DNA of 64,000 nucleotides from Limnanthes douglasii subsp. nivea (lineage: Eukaryota > Streptophyta > Magnoliopsida > Brassicales > Limnanthaceae): assembly GCA_036936605.1 (NCBI GenBank), contig JAUPFV010000004.1, positions 185,026,807 to 185,090,806 on the forward strand, written 5' to 3'. The translations under genes and the position numbers were made by a program. Below the pieces are notes generated by a model that saw only the letters and a list, made by a program, of their open reading frames with translations, was not told the DNA's origin and searched no databases. Shown here piece by piece: positions 12,906-26,080 of the stretch. The stretch's first letter is position 1, and every line of letters begins with the position of its first letter.

Positions 12906-13499
12906 GGTTCCATTTGACTAAAAAATCTAGGGATAGGGAGATGGCGAAAACACTAAAGTTCTTGGGCTGTTTTAAGATCTCTTGTCCAGTATTTATGTTC
13001 TATTAAATTTTAAAAGCATAATTTGACTAATATATAAATGATTTTATCTATAAATATTTAGAAGTTATGCTTTTATCTTTATATTTTGAATTTTCTTTAG
13101 CTGACCAAATGGTCCAACAAAAAATATGAGGAATATTGATCTTATTTGGTATGTTGCTTTGTTGACATGAACCAACAGCTTAGTATATAGTTTAGAGACA
13201 TGTATTGACCAATAAGGATATTAAATAAGACTGTGAAGTATTTTCATACTTCCCAGGTTATGTGACATGAGACAAAAAGGTGACTATTTGGTTCGATGTT
13301 GTTACAGTGCATTCGGATGCCAAATAAAAAAAATTGTAAAAATAAAATCAACAGATATATAAGATTTAAGAAATATTATTTGTTTTAGGTTACACAAGAA
13401 AGTGTCAAAGTATATTAATTTTATCTTTTACTTGTAGGATAAAAAGTTACCAACAATCATTAATGCGGGAAAATATCTCAAAAAATCGCGAAACAAATA
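12906..13499. other. AT-rich stretch, no gene seen
   Basis: I see no open frame, repeat or motif that I can assign between the LINE2 RNase H remnant and the repeat-rich block at 13500. Confidence 0.4.
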
Positions 13500-13935
13500 G
13501 ACTTGGAGAGTAAATTTTCGAGACAATGCCTCATAATTATATATTTTGTAAACATATATTTCCGAGTCATTGTCTCAGAATTAGTAGTTTTTTTGTTTTT
13601 TATGAAACAACTAATTCCAAGATATAGTCTTGTAAAAAATTTAAAATATTATTTTTTGCAAGTGAAGTTACATATACTTCAGAACTGGGGCTCGGAATAA
13701 GAGGTCATTATTTTTCTTAAATGCACCTAATTTTTACACCCTAGTTCAGAATTAGGTGCATTTTATCTGTTTTTGAGCTTAGAAAAACTTTTGGAAAGTA
13801 GTGTTTTTTTTGTCGAAGCCTCTAATTTGTAGTTACTTTTTTTAATTTAACTTCAATGCGTTGTGTTTGTATAACATGCCTAGTTCACAACTTGCGGGGG
13901 TTTTTTAGAAAGCATCTAATTCCGAGAAAGCCTCT
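13500..13935. repeat. Cluster of degenerate short repeats around ctaattccgag
   Basis: Several related short motifs recur in both orientations: tttcgagacaatgcctca, ttccgagtcattgtctcag, aactaattccaag, ctcggaataagagg, cctctaattt and ctaattccgagaaagcctc. One perfect hairpin arm pair is gcacctaat ... attaggtgc (about 13721-13758). Such mixed-orientation repeats are typical of subterminal regions of some DNA transposons, but I see no terminal inverted repeats or target duplication, so the class is unproven. Confidence 0.4.
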
Positions 13936-13979
13936 GAGAAATAGTTACTTTATAGGCAAAATATTTTGCATGTCTTTTT

Positions 13980-15061
13980 TTAATTAAAGTAGCACGTTTA
14001 TTGATAATTGGAGAAATACATAATTTGAGCCCATAGGTAAGGAAAAATACCCAAAAGGGGGTAAGCCAATCAACTACTTTATTTTGGTCCCTAGAGATGT
14101 GAGAAATCACCATTGAGGAAGGAATAATGTTTATACAACATATTAGAATAGATTTGAGAGGCTATGGGTAGTTACCATAAGTTAAAAGATTGACTAAAAT
14201 TTGGGAATCCGTTTTTACATCAACTTTAGACCATCCATTTTGCAGGTAAAAATACCATCTAAAAGAGCTCTTGATTCAGCCATTATTGGAGTAAGCTTTC
14301 CATAAAGATTGTTAGAACCACAAACTATATCTCCAGAGCTATCTCTAATGATGAAACCTCAACTTGATTCTCCATTGTAAAGGCATGAGGCATTAGAGTT
14401 GAGCTTTAATCTACCTGGAGCTGGAGTGGACCATTTAAAGTATATAGGCTTACTCTTTGTGTTAAGTTAATTTTAGCAACCAATCTCATTATCAACATAA
14501 GCATCCTTACTCCAATGTTCGGCCCTAAGAATGTTAGAGTGATGCAGGCTAAAGATTATATATTTAATGTAGTTGATAATGCATCTTACATTGTAATCAT
14601 TTCCTTTAAATTTAGAGTTATTTCTGGCTCTCCAAATAACTCAGTAGATAATATAAGAAATAATAATTCTAGTATGGACCTCATTTGAAGTAGACCAAAA
14701 CCAATTCCTTGTCATGTGAGTTATGGTCATAAATTTGATAGTTTTGATATTGAATAAATCTGTAAAATAGCTCCATATAGACCAGAAAAAAGTACATGAA
14801 ATTACCAGGTGGTTAGCAGATTCAATGGATTCAGTAAATTGACACTTAGAGACTGTTACCAAATGTCTTGAGTCAATAGAAGTATAATTATGCAAAAGTT
14901 TCCAGAAAAAGAAAGAAAAGCGTCTATGATATTGAATTCCATATTTTACAAAAGAATTTAGATTTATTGTTATGAGTTCTTATCTGATTCCAAGTTTCTT
15001 TTTTGTTGAACTTACAGTCTTCAGATAGCTTCCATATAATAGAATCCTCTATGGTTGAATT
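13980..15061 (-). pseudogene. LINE1, 3' half: zinc-binding and RNase H regions
   Basis: This is the minus-strand remnant of a plant non-LTR retrotransposon. The RT-associated zinc-binding region is visible at 14641-14895 (ESANHLVISCTFFWSIW, with the C/H spacing of that domain). An RNase H-like domain follows at about 14060-14470 (ESRALLDGIFTCK, then ISHISRDQNKVVDWL at its end). The remaining upstream part, including RT, is found 17 kb away at 32059-33409 on the same strand. The two parts are separated by T2. Many stops are present. The 3' end is approximate because no clear poly(A) tail is seen. Confidence 0.7.
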
Positions 15062-15062
15062 T

Positions 15063-15381
15063 TGTGAGTTTGATTACTTGGATTACCTTAGTAAGTTGAG
15101 AGAAGTTAGATTATAGAGCGATAAATAGGTTTTAGAGAGAGAAAATCAGATTGTCAAAAGGATCTATCTCAAAAAGCCAACCTCTTTATTTGATCATCCC
15201 TGGCCATTATATAGAGGCGCGAGGACTTAAGTCTCAACTGAAAACAATTACATAAAAGGGATAATTACACGCTAGTCCCTGACTAAAATACATAGTTCTA
15301 AATTCCTCATCTAACTTTACAATCTGTTATAAGAAGTTTTATTCTTTACATTTCAGTCCTCGAAGTTTCATTTCCTTATTA
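15063..15381 (-). repeat. T2 3' LTR
   Basis: This 319-bp repeat matches 31726-32058 over its length, with shared blocks such as gggataattacac and tccctgactaaaatacat. On the minus strand it begins TAATAAGG (TGATAAGG in the other copy) and ends CACA. It contains a TATA-like segment in both copies (ccattatatagaggcg here, tttatatataggcg in the other). Confidence 0.75.
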
Positions 15382-15987
15382 GTAGGCCATTAGTTCTCAT
15401 GTAAGTAGATGAATAATAACTAATTAGCCTCGAACATATTCAGAGGTGAACAAAATCCCCTTATCCATAATCTGAAGTGCTTCGAACATGTTGTTATCCC
15501 ATAACTTATGTCACGTGCGTCGAATATATTTATAGGTGAATAAATCCCCCATTATCCACAATTCGATGTGCTCCAGAGATGATGTTTCATTTCAATTTAT
15601 GTCTTACACATTGAATTGTTGTAATCCAGAAATATTTTCCTCATATCATGATTCGAGGCAAAAGCCAAGTCTAGGGTGACACTCTAGATGATGAGTCTTT
15701 CTCCTAGAAAATAATAGCACCTTAGGCAATAGGTCTGCTACTAAACCGATAGCGTGACATACGTTAAATCTTTTTCTACGTAGCCGCTTCAAATTCTTCC
15801 CAATCACCATCCACCTCTTCCACTTCTCGATACTTCATTTATCCTATTATAAATATCACTGTGACCCATTGTTTGATTCAGAGATTGAATTCATTGAGTG
15901 AGAAACTACAAAAAGCCTAAAATTTATTTGTTACCTTAAACGTCTTCTTCAATTTGTTGGCTACCTTCACCGAAAACTTCAAACTTT
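15382..15987 (+). promoter_or_regulatory. T2 aORF upstream region with TATA box
   Basis: This stretch lies between the T2 3' LTR and the accessory gene start. It holds TATAAAT at 15848-15854, about 140 bp before the ATG at 15988. No open frame is present. The placement parallels TATA boxes about 92-100 bp before the T3 and T5 aORF starts, suggesting a promoter separate from the LTR promoter and directed the opposite way. Confidence 0.5.
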
Positions 15988-18801
15988 ATGTTCATTCTTC
16001 AACTGGTTTATGAGAAAGCAGCCATAATTCCTAAAAAACGCAAATCTTTGGAATCAAATAACAACCTCTTCGGAGCTTACGACTATCTCTATATTAGTGA
16101 AATGATAGATGAATACAGAGCAAGTGGCTTAATAAGCAACGCTCCTCTTGGCCTATCTTCGAAGACAATATACTACGGTAATCATCAAAAACTTGAATAC
16201 CAAAAACACCTCGAATATCACCCTCCCTCACTGAATCATCATCTCGAATTAGTCGCGAATTAAGAAAATCATCGTCAAAGAAATCCTTCTTCAACGAATC
16301 TTCCAAAAACTTATCCTCCTTGAACTAAAAAAAGACTTTCATAGCCATAGGAGATGATGTCGACGTCACCTCAAATCTATCAACCACTTATCCTCCCCCG
16401 AGGGAGATTGTTGAGACAACGACATTGTCTCAACAAAATCCCTCAAGCGATCATCCTCGACTGATGGACGAGGCATCTGAAGGAGAAATAAATTATGACG
16501 CAACTCAATCCAATAACTATGCTAAAACGGAAGAATAAGCTTCAAAGGAATCAGAAAATGCTGCAAAAGAAAAAACTCGTAAATCGAGAAAAAAAAGCTT
16601 TTGTCACAATATCCGACGAGCTGCGTGCGTCAATAGGTGAGAACTTGAGATCTATCGATGCGCATTATATATTGGATCTGAAAGACGTTTTGTATACATA
16701 TTACGAGGAGATCCAAGCAGTTGATCTAAATAAGCAATGGGGAATGGGAGACAATATTACGCTTTGTCTTCCCAAAGAAGAGGAAACAACTTTAGATTGT
16801 AAAAAAGACGAACTAGTGGTCTACCCAAAGATCATCAACTGGGGTCTTCGATATCCACTAAGATCATCAACTGCGGTCTTCACTGGTTCACCCTGCTTTC
16901 TGTGTTCATGGCCTCTCGCTTGTCCGAAATTCCGATCTACATCGAGGATTTCATTTCTCTGACCAAGTTGTTAAAGGGACTGGTGCTTCCATTCTATTAT
17001 CTTACCCTGAATAATGACTTGAAAATTATCGATAACCTACGAGAAGCTAGATAAATTTTAGAAACAGAATTTCGTCTTCATCTCAGGGGAATGGCAAAGA
17101 AATATCTGATGTCAACCCATCTAGATTGAACCTTGTTTGGAGGAGTAATTGTAAGTCTTTTTTATTTCTTTGAAATATATTTACAACTAATATTATCCTT
17201 ATTTCTTATCACCTTTTATATTCTTATCAGAAATTTTGAGGCACTATGCACTTCTTCGAGAGAAATAAAAAAACCTTCATCAAGCTCGTTGCTTGAGTTG
17301 AAAAAGAATGGAATAACGCCTTCCATATTGCTTTCGAACCTATCAATTTTCTTAACAGCCACCTGTAACTTATCACATTTGGAGCTCTTCCTCCTGAGAA
17401 TTTGATGGAGCAACCCAATCCTCGACAAGCTGTCAAAAGGTTACCCTGACTGTATGGTATTCTTACTAATTTGCAGTAGATCGGATAGCCATATTTCTCA
17501 GAAGAAGAAGGCAAAAAAGATTAAAAAGATAGGTAGCACATATGGTGATAGCCCTTCAGTAGATCCGAAGCCAAGAGTTTCAAAGAAGAAAACAAAAGAA
17601 AGTAATCTCTCCACCATCGAGGAAAAAATATAAGACGAACCTTCTTCGAAAAAAGAAGACAATTGTTCTTTAAAAAAAAGAAAGATGCCACCAAAACAAC
17701 TCCCTAAAAGAAAGGAAAAAAGACAACTGTGGAGATTATCGAAGAAGTATTGTCTGATGGCGATGATGGTGCGGAGAATCAGAAAAATCAACAGCAAAAA
17801 AAATAAGCTCTTGTTGAATACACTTCCAATCACCAGGGGGTAATTGTGGCTATAGAGGACGATCAAAGCGATGACCACTTCGATCCTGATAGCTTTATCA
17901 AGTTCAACGAATCACAAGAGCTTGCTGGAGACGAGGATCCCATTGTTCAGGAAATTCAAGATAATCTGCACAATCTTGGAAGAAGATCTGTACCTGCTGC
18001 TTCCAAAGCCACATCTCATGAGGTTATTGTTCTTACAACCACCTTAGCTCTTATTTCTTGACCTAGCCCAATTGTCTTTCCTCCTGTGGAACCATCTAAA
18101 GACCTTCTTGTCACTCCTTAACCTTTTGCTGATCTCAACGGTGCAGCGCAAAAGCTGACTCAAGAAATTGAATCTTCTCGGAGTCATTTAAATCACATGG
18201 CTAAAGAAATGGTTCACTATAAAGGTGTTAATGCAGTTGAGAAAACGATGTGGGAGGTCTTTGGGGACCTTGTGATAGATCAGTTTCATCAATTTCCAAT
18301 GGCAAGATCTGAATTTCTCAAAGGGTTTCTTCATGTCAATAAGTACCTTAAAGAAGTCCATCAAAAAGAAAAAGAAGATCTCAAAACTTCATGCCAGAAT
18401 GAAATAAACTCAAGGGTAAACATTCTGAAGAGTTAGCTGCAAAAAAAATCGATGACCTTCAAATTTCTCTTATAAATATTGAGCCGGAGAAGAAAAAATT
18501 TACAGATGACATGATCATCCTCAAAACCAAATTTGATAAGGAGAATCAACTTTATGTCATTACTACTGAGGATGAGTATTTAAAAGAAATGTTGGCAGCT
18601 ATCAATAACGGTAAAGAACAAAAACTCATCACACTCCTTCGTGAAATCCATGTCACATATCCTAAAACCGATCTTTCCAGCTTTTGGAGTGAAATCCCCA
18701 TCGAATTACGTCCTAGTGAGGCTTACAATCCTGTTCCAAGCTCATCACCCGAAGAGGAAGATTCGAATGAGGATTCTGAAGAGAGCTCTGAGGACGAATA
18801 A
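15988..18801 (+). pseudogene. T2 antisense accessory gene (aORF), spliced, decayed
   Basis: This gene is on the plus strand, opposite to T2 gag-pol and convergent with it. It starts MFILQLVYEKAA, with DYLYISEMIDEYRASGL shortly after. The NWGLRYPL block is at about 16831-16860 and an imperfect ~30-bp tandem duplication directly follows it. A GTAAGT...TTATCAG interval at 17151-17230 (80 nt) is a good intron candidate. Lysine-rich and then helical charged sequence follows (18197-18436, 18511-18801), ending in an acidic tail EESSEDE. Frames are broken in several places. The central block resembles the plant 'putative gypsy type transposon' family by memory; the biochemical role is unknown. Confidence 0.65.
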
Positions 18802-19032
18802 TTTTAGTATCTCTTTTTTGTACCTGTCATATCATCACTATAATATTTTGGTTTAATATATGCCCTTTCAGTTGGTATTTAGGAAATTACACTATGCTCA
18901 TCGAATTAAATTGAATGGAAAATATCTTTCTTTATGCTTTAATTTTTTCAAGTTATATTCGCATTTGACTGTTATTTATATTAGTTATTCTGAGTGAAAA
19001 CATAACATGATATTTTAAATAATCATTACAAT

Positions 19033-19257
19033 GTGTAACAATTAGAATATTATAGTGCGTTTATTGAACGCGGCACTTCGAACATTATAATGTGTTTAAT
19101 CAACGTAGCACTTCGAATATTATAGTGTGTTTAATGAACATAACACTTAGAATATTATAGTGCATCTAATAAATATGGCACTTCGAATATTATAGTGCAT
19201 TGAACGTAACACTTTGAATATTATAGTGCATTTAATGAACATAACAATTCGAATATA
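19033..19257. repeat. Tandem repeat in T2, unit about 40 bp
   Basis: About five to six imperfect copies of a unit resembling cacttcgaatattatagtg plus catttaatgaacatag lie in the gap between the convergent ends of aORF and integrase. Copies vary at single bases and by short deletions. T3 has a different tandem repeat in the same position. Confidence 0.85.
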
Positions 19258-19456
19258 GTTGCTTCTTTGAAAAGTGTATTCAACATTTTGGAATATTCTA
19301 CTCTTAGCCAACCTCAAAGATGACCAGTCTTTGATCAGTTGCCAAAATAGTTTAAATAAGCACTTGTAAACAACCATTGGCCAAAAAATGCATTTTATTG
19401 ATAGATTTGAAATACAACACAGTTACTCCCAATACATTTTTAGATGTTGTATAATT

Positions 19457-22400
19457 TTATGGATTTTGAAGCATCCTTCCCTTATTATCACAAATGCGAT
19501 AAGAATCTGACTTTATTCTTTCAACAACCATATAAGATCCTTCCCAATTCAGGTCCATTTTACCGAGGCTCTTTTTCTTAGTATGGGGGAATATTTTTCT
19601 CAATACTCTATTACAAACCTTGTACTCCCTTCTTTTCACCCTCTAATTATATATATTCCTCATAAGAGTTTGATAATGAATTATATTTATATGTGCTCGA
19701 ACTCTTTTCTCTTCAATCAAATCTAAACTTGTTATTCTAGCTTCATCATTCAAGTCCTCAGAATTTTGGGTTATCCTAAAAGAAGGCAAGATAGATTTGA
19801 CAGGACTAACAACATTCATTCCATATACCAAAGCAAATGGTGTTTCTTTAGTAGCTTCCCTTCGGGTTTTTTGATAAGCCTATAGTACCTCATGTAAGTA
19901 ATTAGGCCATTTTCTTGCTACTCCTGTCAAATTATTCTTCAAACCTTCTAAAATAGATTTGTTTGTCACCTCCACTTGTCCATTTTCTTGGGGATTAAAA
20001 GGTGTATAAAAACATTGCTTGATTCCCTTCGAAGCACGGAACGAAACCACTTCTTTATTATTGAGTTGAGGACCATTGTCTATAGTAATTCTTCGAGGTA
20101 CTCCAAAACAAAAATAAATACTGTTTATAATGAATTTAATCACCTCCTTAGCTTTTATTCCAGACATCTTCTCACTTCGTAAAATAATCCAATGCTACAA
20201 TTATCATTTGTTGTCCTTCATAGGCCATCGGCAAAGGTCCCACTAAATATATTTCCAATCTATCAAACTAAATGGCTTCAGTAATGGACATAAGTGGAAC
20301 TATTGGTTTATGAATATAGTTAGCAAAACTTTGACAAGTATCACAGCTTCGAACCAAATTCTTGGCATCGTTCATAATCGAGGGCCAATAAAACACTACA
20401 AACGAAACTCGACGAGTCAATGCCTTGAACCCATAATGCGTTGATCCTTCTCCATCATGTAGTTCTAATAAAACCTCATGTGATTCTTGTCTGCTCAAAT
20501 ATCGCAATAATGGCCTACTTAATGCTTTCTTATACAAAACTTCATCTAATACTATATAGCCAAAAGCTTTAGCTCGAAAGTTTTTGGCCAATTTCGCATC
20601 TTCGGGCAGCTTTCCTCTAATAAAAAAAAATTCTTCTCCAGTCACCTTAGACTGTATCTAGGGTGACAAACAAATCCTCAATATGTTCACACTGATCTGA
20701 ATGAGTTAAAATCGATGGAATTTCTAGTAATAAAATCAACGGATACTCTTCCTTGTATGCCATAGTTGCTAACGAATCAACCATCATGCTACTCCCTCAA
20801 TTTATATGGTCCTCAAGAACATGATCAAATAAAAGCATCAGATTTCGAAGCTCTCAAAGATACAAGATTAAGTGGTCATTTTTGCTTCGGAAACTCCAAA
20901 CACTTGATTTGTTACTAATTGAGAATATATCTCTAATCGTACTGAAGTTGCACCGCATATCTTCGTGAGTCTCAATCCAACTAATGCAGGTTCGTATTCA
21001 GCTTCATTATTCGATGCGTGGAGAAAAACTTTAATAGGTTAAAGCATTGTTTCTCCATATGGAGCAGCGAGTTGAACTCCAATGCTGCATCCCAAAATAC
21101 TAGAACCTCCATCAGTTTGAACAATCTACATCAAATTAATTGGCAATATGTCCTTGCTAACGTCTTCATCCAATCTTCTTGAATGAAATTCAACAAGGAA
21201 ATATGTCAAATCTTGTGTTTTAATTTTCGTTCGAGGCGAAAAAATAATGTCAAAATCCCCTAATACCACTTAGTCATTCTTCCTGAAATATCAGGATGTT
21301 GCAAAATATTCTTTAATGGAAATGAAGTTTGAACTTCGATGGTATGAGCTTGAAAATACGAATGCATTTTTCTAGCAGCTACCCCTAAATGCAAATGCCA
21401 ATTTTTCGAGCTTCAAATACCTCTTTTTTGCTGCCATCAAGCATTTGTTGACGTAATACACCGGCTTCGGAATTCCTGAATCTTCACTTATCAATACTGC
21501 ACTCACTGCAACATCCAATAACGTGATGTATAAAAAGAGATGTTCTCCCCTTCGAGGTTAGATAATATTTCTGGTGATGATAACAAATTCTTGATGCTTG
21601 TAAAAATTGCTTCATAATCTGAAGTCCATTCAAACTTCTTTGGTCTTCGTAACACTTGAAAGAAAGGGAAACATATGTCACAAAACCTAGAAATAAATCT
21701 GTTAAGTGCTGCTAACCATCCTGTCAAAATTTGCACTTATTAGATAGTTCGAGGGAATTTCATGGATACTACAGCTTTTAATTGCTCTGGGTCAGCTTCT
21801 ATCCCTTTTTCATTCATAACATAACCCAGAAATTTCCATGATCAAACTCCAAAAGTATATTTTTTTTGGATTCAACTTCAGCCTTATTGCCCTTAAATTC
21901 GAGAATGTCTCCTCTAAATCCTCCAAGTATGCATCGTCTGCTAATCTTTTTACCACCATATCGTCGATGTATTCCTCCATTTTTTTTCCAATTTGAGTAG
22001 TAAATTCCTTGTTCATTAATCTCTGGTATGTGGCCCCAGTATTTTTTAAATCCAAAATGCATGACTCTATAACACTACAAGCCTTTGTCTGTGATGAAGG
22101 TAGTACATTCTTGATCATTTCGATCTATTTGGATTTGATTATAAGCTGCAAAAGCATCCATAAACGTCAATATTTTATTACCCGAAGTGGAAGCAATCAA
22201 CGAGCTTATTCAAGGAACGAGAAACGGATCTTTAGGACAGGCTCGATTTAAGTCTGTAAAATCAACACACATTCTCAACTTATTGTTCTTCTTTTTTACC
22301 ACCACTGGGTTTTCCGTCCATAAAAGATACTGTGACTCCCTTATATGTCTGAACATCGAAAAACGATCCACTTCGGAAATAATAGCCTCTGTTTCTAAAA

Positions 22401-25125
22401 AAAATGGATGCCTTTTGTATAACAGATGTCACCTTTGGATTAATAGCTAGGGTGTGGCAAATTACTTCAAATGGTACTCCTATTATGTCCTCTATTTTCC
22501 AAGCGAACACATCCAGATTTTGGGATAAAAAATGTAAGAGTTGTTGATGTAGAATTAAGATCAGTAAGGTTCCTATTCGAAGAACTCTTTCCTCAAGAAA
22601 AGTATATTCCTTTATTTCCTCACTTATTGCCAATGACCCCTGGGTTACCCTCGGATCGTCAACCTTTTCTTCAGAATTTGAGGTCAAACCCACTAACTGA
22701 TATTCATTCATCATATCACCACTGTTAGATCCTCAACTCCAAAACGCAGTGGCGTAGCATTCCCTGGAAACGTTTTGGTCACTCCGGACGACCCCTACAC
22801 GGTCTCCGACAACATACTTGAAACATTGATAGACTATTGATACAACGTCATACATCATTGACAACCAAGATCTTCCAAAAATGGAATTATAACTTGTTGG
22901 AAATTCCACCACCATAAAAAGCACTTGACCTTCTTCTTAAAAGATCCATTTCCCAAACTTACCGCCCCCTCGAATTCCCTTATTACTCGTGTAGTTACTC
23001 CAGCATAACCGGTGATGGTGCGCTCTGATTAGGAAGTCCGAAGATGATTGCGCATCCTATCATAAGTAGCTTTAAAAATTACGTTCGCAGAACTCCCAGT
23101 ATCTATCAATACGCGTCGAATCTCAATGCCAACGATTTATGCCCCAATGACCACTGCATCCTTATGTGGCCCTGTAGTACCCCGTAAATCGTCTCCATCG
23201 AAAAGAATAAAGGGAATGTCCTCACTACCGTACAGATGGGTAGACATTTTTCCCTCTATCCAGACTTACTATGTGTATTTTCCTTGAACTATCAGTGCTA
23301 CCAGTCATAGAATCGCCCCCAAAAATGGCCAAAGACACAAAATACTCCCACAAGCTTCGAATGTGGCCTTGCATTACTGGTTCTTTCATTGTCATCAAAA
23401 TTAATAAATCTGGATCCATATCCAATTATTTTGATGCATCATCAAAATCATCAACCTTCGAATCCAGAATCATCAAATTTTCAGCTTGTACATTTGGATT
23501 GGTTGGTTGTGAAGTCGATGCTATGGGATTTTTTATGCATTGCTCTGTGCTTTCACATAATTTAGTAATTTCCCATTTTCAATTAAAGTCTGAACTTCCT
23601 TTTTCAAGGCAATGCAATCCGCGGTATCATGACCGATGTCATTGTGATATCTGCAAAACTTGTTGTTTCGCTCCTCCTAAGGCCTATTGGTTGGAGCAAG
23701 CTTCCTGAAATTTACACCCTTTAGTTTTATCAAAACTTACAGTCACACTCCAAGTCACATTCGCATAGTACTCAGGCCTTATCCATTAATTGGGCTTCGG
23801 CCTATTAAATTGATATGATGGAGCTTGGTTCGAATATCCTCCGGTTCGAGGTGGTAGGTTGTTGTTCCTCGGGCGTGTTTGTTGGGCAGAATTTGAATAT
23901 TGCCCCTGGTTATGCGGTACCTACCCAGAATTCATTTGACTGGTAGCCGCGATCCATCGGACCTTGGTTGATTCCTTAACCTTGATTTGGTCGTCAACTT
24001 GAGCCAACAAAGCTCCAAAAGTTAAGGCTCTTATTTTTGTTGTTTCATTAACTAAATCTCCCGGTAGCAGTCCATGGCGAAAAGCTGCCATTGCCACCAG
24101 TTCTTCACAATTATCCAGACTCGCTTTTGTAAAGACAAACCGCTTCGTATAATCTTATAGCTTTTCACAACTGCTTGCTTGCATTGGATGATTGTATCTC
24201 CATTTTCTCTCATCTCCTTACTCCTTATGAAATGTCTTCGAAAGGCAGTATAGAAGTCTCTGAAATTTGAAATGGACCCCCTCGGAATTCAGTTGTACCA
24301 TTTCAAGGTTGTTCCTTTGAAATTTTGGGAAAATGTCCGACACACTAACCTGTCATCATCTTCAAAATTCATCATGCAATTCTTAAACTTTTCTATGTGA
24401 TTGTCTGGGTTTTGCATCCTATCAAATTTCTCTACGTTCAAAATATCAAATCGTTTCGGAAACTTGATTGATCTTATCACATTTGTTAATGCATAATATC
24501 TCCAATCAACACCTTGAACATACTAGTCTTTAGTTCCCATCACTATATACAAATTCTAATCATCCCCATTATACTGGTTTGATGTATTTCCTTCACACCA
24601 GTTCGACTCTTTCAAACATCGAGGTACACTTTATCTTTTAGCTTTATGTTCCTTTTTATATTTATAAGGTTGATTTTTCTCTTATTTCAAAGAGCCTTGA
24701 TATTTTTTAAAACCAGATCCAGAGCTTTCGACTTCCTCGTCACTAGATGTGACATACCACTGTTTATCTTTCTTTTCCTTTCGATGAGAATGATGCTCTT
24801 TTGGCGTTTCGTACCGCGCATTTTTCTGCTCGCTTCTGATTTGACAATCAGTACAAGATTGACCATATTGACCACCAACATCATTTTGTTCATTCACTTG
24901 TCTCACCTCGGATCTCAGCCTAGCTGACTGAGTTTCTTACTCTTTCTGATCATATTTCTCATTCAGAGCATTTATCTTATCCCGAAGTTGATTCATTCGC
25001 TACTCTATCTCAGATTGAGTCTGATGAATCAAAGTAGATCCTCGTTGTCTATCATATGTCCTTTGTAAATTCTTTTTCAGTGTTTCGACAACTGATCAAA
25101 CTAGCGGTTCGTTTTCTTGAGTCAT
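19457..25125 (-). pseudogene. T2 gag-pol, decayed
   Basis: The minus-strand polyprotein begins at an ATG at 25123-25125 (MTQENEPLV). Gag spans about 25125-23230 and includes a conserved capsid block (KFDRMQNPDNHIEKFKNCMM, 24289-24480). Protease follows with IDTGSSANVIF around 23075-23106 and a FPTSYNSIFGRSW block at 22733-22924. RT occupies about 22714-21740, with EYIDD (21960s). A gypsy RNase H lies at about 21740-21250 and a second RNase H with ASNNEAEYE at about 21130-20880. Integrase at 20645-19457 has a zinc-binding segment, a core and a C-terminal NWEGSY motif. Stops and frameshifts interrupt every domain. The double RNase H and downstream antisense gene place it in the Tat group. Confidence 0.8.
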
Positions 25126-25202
25126 TGTAAAGTTTTAAGATTGTTTTTAAGGATTTGGAAAATTTGAACTTGTATATTATGCACCAATCATTGATCAGGT
25201 CC

Positions 25203-25207
25203 CCAGT
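25203..25207. other. Target site duplication of copy B, left
   Basis: ccagt directly precedes the B terminal TGATAAAC and is repeated directly after the other end of B at 31708-31712. It marks the insertion point inside the T2 leader just upstream of gag. Confidence 0.85.
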
Positions 25208-26080
25208 TGATAAACTCCTCCTAGAATCGGCACTCTGAAATGGGATAGGGATAACTTTGCAACCAGGAACCCAAAAGGATTCAAGGATCAAAGGATGTGG
25301 ATCGATAGGTCACACAAAGGTTGTGGAAAGGCCTTTGATATTCCAACTGATCTTCCTTTGGATATGACGCACCAAATGAAGAACATGTTTTCTTGTGGAT
25401 ATTACACACCAACAAGAGAATAGTAAAACTTAAGAAGTTTTTTTCAGAATCAAAGATAGTCTACCCATTAGAATTCTGAGTACATCGTTTTTATAGGAGA
25501 AAGAACTAGCCTTGAACACAATTAAGGTTGTTCTGGGAAACATAATGCATGCCTCTAAAACAATTAAGGCTTTTCTTGGAGACAAAATGCTTTAATATTG
25601 AAAATACAAAGTATTAATGATATAAGCTGGAACTCAGACCCTTCCCTCCTCCAAGGATGTGGCTTTTGGTGTAGATGGGCCTTGGGCTTTTATTTCAACA
25701 AATGGGCAATGGTGAAGTGAACCAATTGCCTCATTAAAAACCTTGTCAAGAAACCCCATTGGGACAAAACTTGAACAAGGGAAAAAGAGTACAATCGAGA
25801 CACTTTCTCATTTGTTGAAATCAATTAGCTTGAATCAAGACCAAAGTGGTTTGACAAGCTTTTCCACCATACTTGCTGTTTTAATCACGTGGATTCTCTA
25901 GTTTATTAAGCAATCCTCCAACAACTTTGTTAAATTGTTTTGCTCTTGATCGAGTTGTTGGACCAGCCGGTAAAATAAGAATATCTTCAACTTCAAGCTC
26001 ATCTTTTTTTTTCAAGTTGTTCATCTGGTTCTTGCACATTTCCATGTTCTAAGCTCCTTGTGTCTTCTAGGATCACATCA
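25208..26080 (-). repeat. Copy B 3' LTR
   Basis: On the minus strand it runs from TGATGTGATC (26080 leftwards) to TTTATCA (25208), 873 bp. The U3 part contains the C-terminal pol codons with the family stop at 25821-25823. The polypurine tract that borders this LTR in A, D and F is missing here: about 44 bp are deleted just right of 26080. Confidence 0.88.

Noticed and set aside
17498..17878. 126-codon minus-strand frame rich in F, L and S, resembling a membrane protein
   Set aside because: It is the reverse of a lysine-rich stretch in the T2 antisense gene; hydrophobicity is a by-product of poly-K codons read backwards. The same holds for 36480-36860 in T3.
25052..25291. 79-codon minus-strand frame across the B/T2 border
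   Set aside because: It spans the LTR terminus and target duplication, so it is a chance frame created by the insertion.
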